Shown in pieces: positions 6,390 to 7,484 of a stretch of 7,484 nucleotides of DNA. A program made the translations under genes and the position numbers. Position 1 is the first letter of the stretch. Every line of letters begins with the position of its first letter. This DNA comes from an uncultured Blautia sp. (GTDB taxonomy: Bacteria; Bacillota; Clostridia; Lachnospirales; Lachnospiraceae), in contig CAKRKL010000093.1 of the NCBI GenBank assembly GCA_934358405.1, positions 1 through 7,484 on the forward strand, in the 5' to 3' direction. The notes under the pieces are model-generated. The model was given only the letters and a program-made list of their open reading frames with translations, ran no database searches and was not told the DNA's origin.

Positions 6390-6395
6390 ATTATA
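6390..6395 (-). promoter_or_regulatory. Probable -10 box of the kinase operon
   Basis: TATAAT is present on the minus strand at 6395-6390, placing transcription start near 6383. The -35 region is poor: the best candidate, CTATCA at 6419-6414 with an 18-base spacer, matches three of six bases, and there is no TG extension. The promoter may be weak, need an activator, or lie elsewhere. It is the only good -10 in the gap between the rpoC terminator and the kinase. Confidence 0.45.
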
Positions 6396-6403
6396 CTAGA
6401 ATA

Positions 6404-6505
6404 TTACCACAAATGATAGTCCTGCCTGTATTTTTCTATATCCATCTCTTTCCAGTTATTACAGTCTGCCATATGTCCGATAATTTGCTTTACGCACAAA
6501 TACAT
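6404..6505 (-). CDS. Possible 33-residue small protein or gene remnant
   Basis: An ATG frame of 33 codons, beginning MYLCVKQIIGHMADC and ending KYRQDYHLW, lies between the rpoC terminator and the kinase -10 box. A stop codon lies three codons upstream of the ATG. The residue mix (Trp, Tyr, Lys, Glu, Asp) looks more like a real soluble peptide than chance sequence. However, there is no clear ribosome binding site before the first ATG or the internal ATG at 6472, and no recognised family. It could be a small protein, a decayed gene end or a chance frame; low confidence. Confidence 0.2.
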   Translation of the reverse strand: MYLCVKQIIGHMADCNNWKEMDIEKYRQDYHLW

Positions 6506-6533
6506 TCTGCTTTAGAATATGTTTTTATTGCAT

Positions 6534-6573
6534 AAAAAAACTCTCCCAAAGCGACTATGTCTCTCCGGGAGAG
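6534..6573 (-). terminator. Intrinsic terminator of rpoC
   Basis: On the minus strand CTCTCCC (6573-6567) pairs with GGGAGAG (6547-6541) and is followed at once by seven T (6540-6534). It begins 14 bases after the rpoC stop codon. The 19-base loop holds a second partial match, GGAGAG (6566-6561), that could form a competing short hairpin with the same left arm. Its presence indicates that the kinase operon is a separate transcription unit. Confidence 0.85.
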
Positions 6574-6587
6574 CTTAAACTCATTTA

Positions 6588-7484
6588 TTATTCTTCACTG
6601 TCATCAGCGGAATCCACATCTTCATCCTCGAATGCATCCTCTGTTTCTTCCAGAGCCTCATTGAACTCCAGATCTTCAGAGTCTTCTGCAACATCAAGCA
6701 TGTCCTGATCATCTTCCAGTTCATCAAAATCAACTTCTTCCGGCTCTTCTGGCATTCCGGTGTCAAGCTCTACATCGCTGTAACACTTCATGCCTGTTCC
6801 TGCAGGAATCAGTTTACCAATGATAACATTTTCCTTCAGACCAATCAGATGATCAACCTTACCCTTAATAGCAGCTTCAGTCAGAACCTTAGTAGTTTCC
6901 TGGAAAGAAGCAGCTGACAGGAAGGAATCAGTTGCAAGAGATGCCTTAGTGATACCGAGCATTCCCTGCTTTCCAATTGCCGGGCGTAATCCCTCAGCTT
7001 CCAGTTTCTCATTTACTTCCTCGTACTCAAGGAAGTCAACAAGTGTTCCTGGCAGGAATTCAGAATCTCCGTTATCCTCAATACGAATCTTCTTCAGCAT
7101 CTGATGAACAATAACCTCGATATGCTTATCGTTAATCTCAACACCCTGGAGACGATATACACGCTGTACCTCACGAATCATGTAGTCCTGAACAGCACGA
7201 ACACCTTTGATTCTCAGGATATCATGCGGATTTACACTACCTTCTGTAAGCTCATCACCGGCTTCCATAACCTGTCCATCCATAATCTTAATACGGGAAC
7301 CATATGGGATCAGATAGGTCTTGGATTCGCCATTCTCCGGATCTGTTACAATGATTTCTCTCTTCTTCTTGGTATCATTGATTGTAGCAACACCCTTGAT
7401 TTCAGTAATAACGGCAAGTCCTTTCGGCTTTCTTGCCTCGAAAAGCTCCTCGACACGAGGAAGACCCTGTGTGATATCTCCACC
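6588..7484 (-). CDS. rpoC: DNA-directed RNA polymerase subunit beta', C-terminal part (5' end outside window)
   Basis: The frame is open to the right edge and encodes the last 298 residues of beta', the RNA polymerase subunit that carries the active-site Mg ion in its unseen N-terminal portion. The fragment begins with the hallmark [20 protein letters not shown] and continues with a barrel-like domain. Near residues 187-209 is the conserved helix region [20 protein letters not shown], followed by [17 protein letters not shown]. These are diagnostic for RpoC and leave no doubt about identity. After the conserved core comes an unusually acidic tail of about 54 residues, almost entirely Asp, Glu and hydrophobics, ending DSADDSEE. 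Such tails occur in clostridial RpoC, and their role is not established. An intrinsic terminator follows the stop; no rpsL follows within this window. Confidence 0.98.
   Translation of the reverse strand, partial: GGDITQGLPRVEELFEARKPKGLAVITEIKGVATINDTKKKREIIVTDPENGESKTYLIPYGSRIKIMDGQVMEAGDELTEGSVNPHDILRIKGVRAVQDYMIREVQRVYRLQGVEINDKHIEVIVHQMLKKIRIEDNGDSEFLPGTLVDFLEYEEVNEKLEAEGLRPAIGKQGMLGITKASLATDSFLSAASFQETTKVLTEAAIKGKVDHLIGLKENVIIGKLIPAGTGMKCYSDVELDTGMPEEPEEVDFDELEDDQDMLDVAEDSEDLEFNEALEETEDAFEDEDVDSADDSEE

Noticed and set aside
1..7484. CRISPR arrays, tRNA/rRNA genes, insertion sequences or integrase genes
   Set aside because: No regularly spaced repeats, cloverleaf-like sequences, transposase frames or terminal inverted repeats were seen in reading both strands.

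Overview
The window is moderately AT-rich and has the gene style of a low-GC Gram-positive bacterium, most likely a Clostridia member of the Lachnospiraceae type. Reasons: the RNA polymerase beta' C-terminus has a Firmicutes-like sequence with a long acidic tail, ribosome binding sites are strong AGGAGG types, the promoters are sigma-A-like, and the kinase and amidase resemble clostridial subfamilies. The genus assignment is inference.

Layout, left to right. Bases 1-343 hold no gene. They contain a perfect-consensus minus-strand promoter (TTGACA-17-TATAAT) backed by four helically phased T/A tracts, which fires out of the left edge. They also hold a plus-strand promoter for the next gene pair. 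Bases 344-2316 (+) encode a secreted N-acetylmuramoyl-L-alanine amidase and, overlapping it by one base, a membrane-anchored serine hydrolase of the beta-lactamase/PBP fold. A symmetric hairpin at 2352-2390 can terminate transcription from both sides. Bases 2475-6309 (-) form a three-gene operon, in transcription order: a transmembrane Ser/Thr protein kinase, a PP2C-type phosphatase, and an uncharacterised 411-residue soluble protein. Bases 6352-6587 hold the operon promoter, a GNRA-capped 5' hairpin, a possible 33-codon ORF and the rpoC terminator. From 6588 to the right edge is the 3' part of rpoC (-).

How the genes fit together. The kinase has a cytosolic catalytic domain, one membrane helix and an outer domain that is not PASTA. 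The phosphatase is a complete PP2C with its start just after the kinase stop. The third gene is translationally coupled to the phosphatase by an ATGA overlap. Together they look like a sense-phosphorylate-dephosphorylate module whose third member could be substrate, adaptor or output. The convergent amidase/serine hydrolase pair acts outside the membrane on the cell wall or a similar substrate. A functional link between the two blocks is possible but is shown only by adjacency.

The whole block sits directly after rpoC, where rpsL-rpsG-fusA is often found in Firmicutes. The very strong left-edge promoter points in the rpoC direction, so it may restart that ribosomal operon beyond the window. 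That is a testable inference. The most interesting items are the unknown 411-residue protein with an apparent internal duplication, the kinase's outer domain, and the left-edge promoter architecture.
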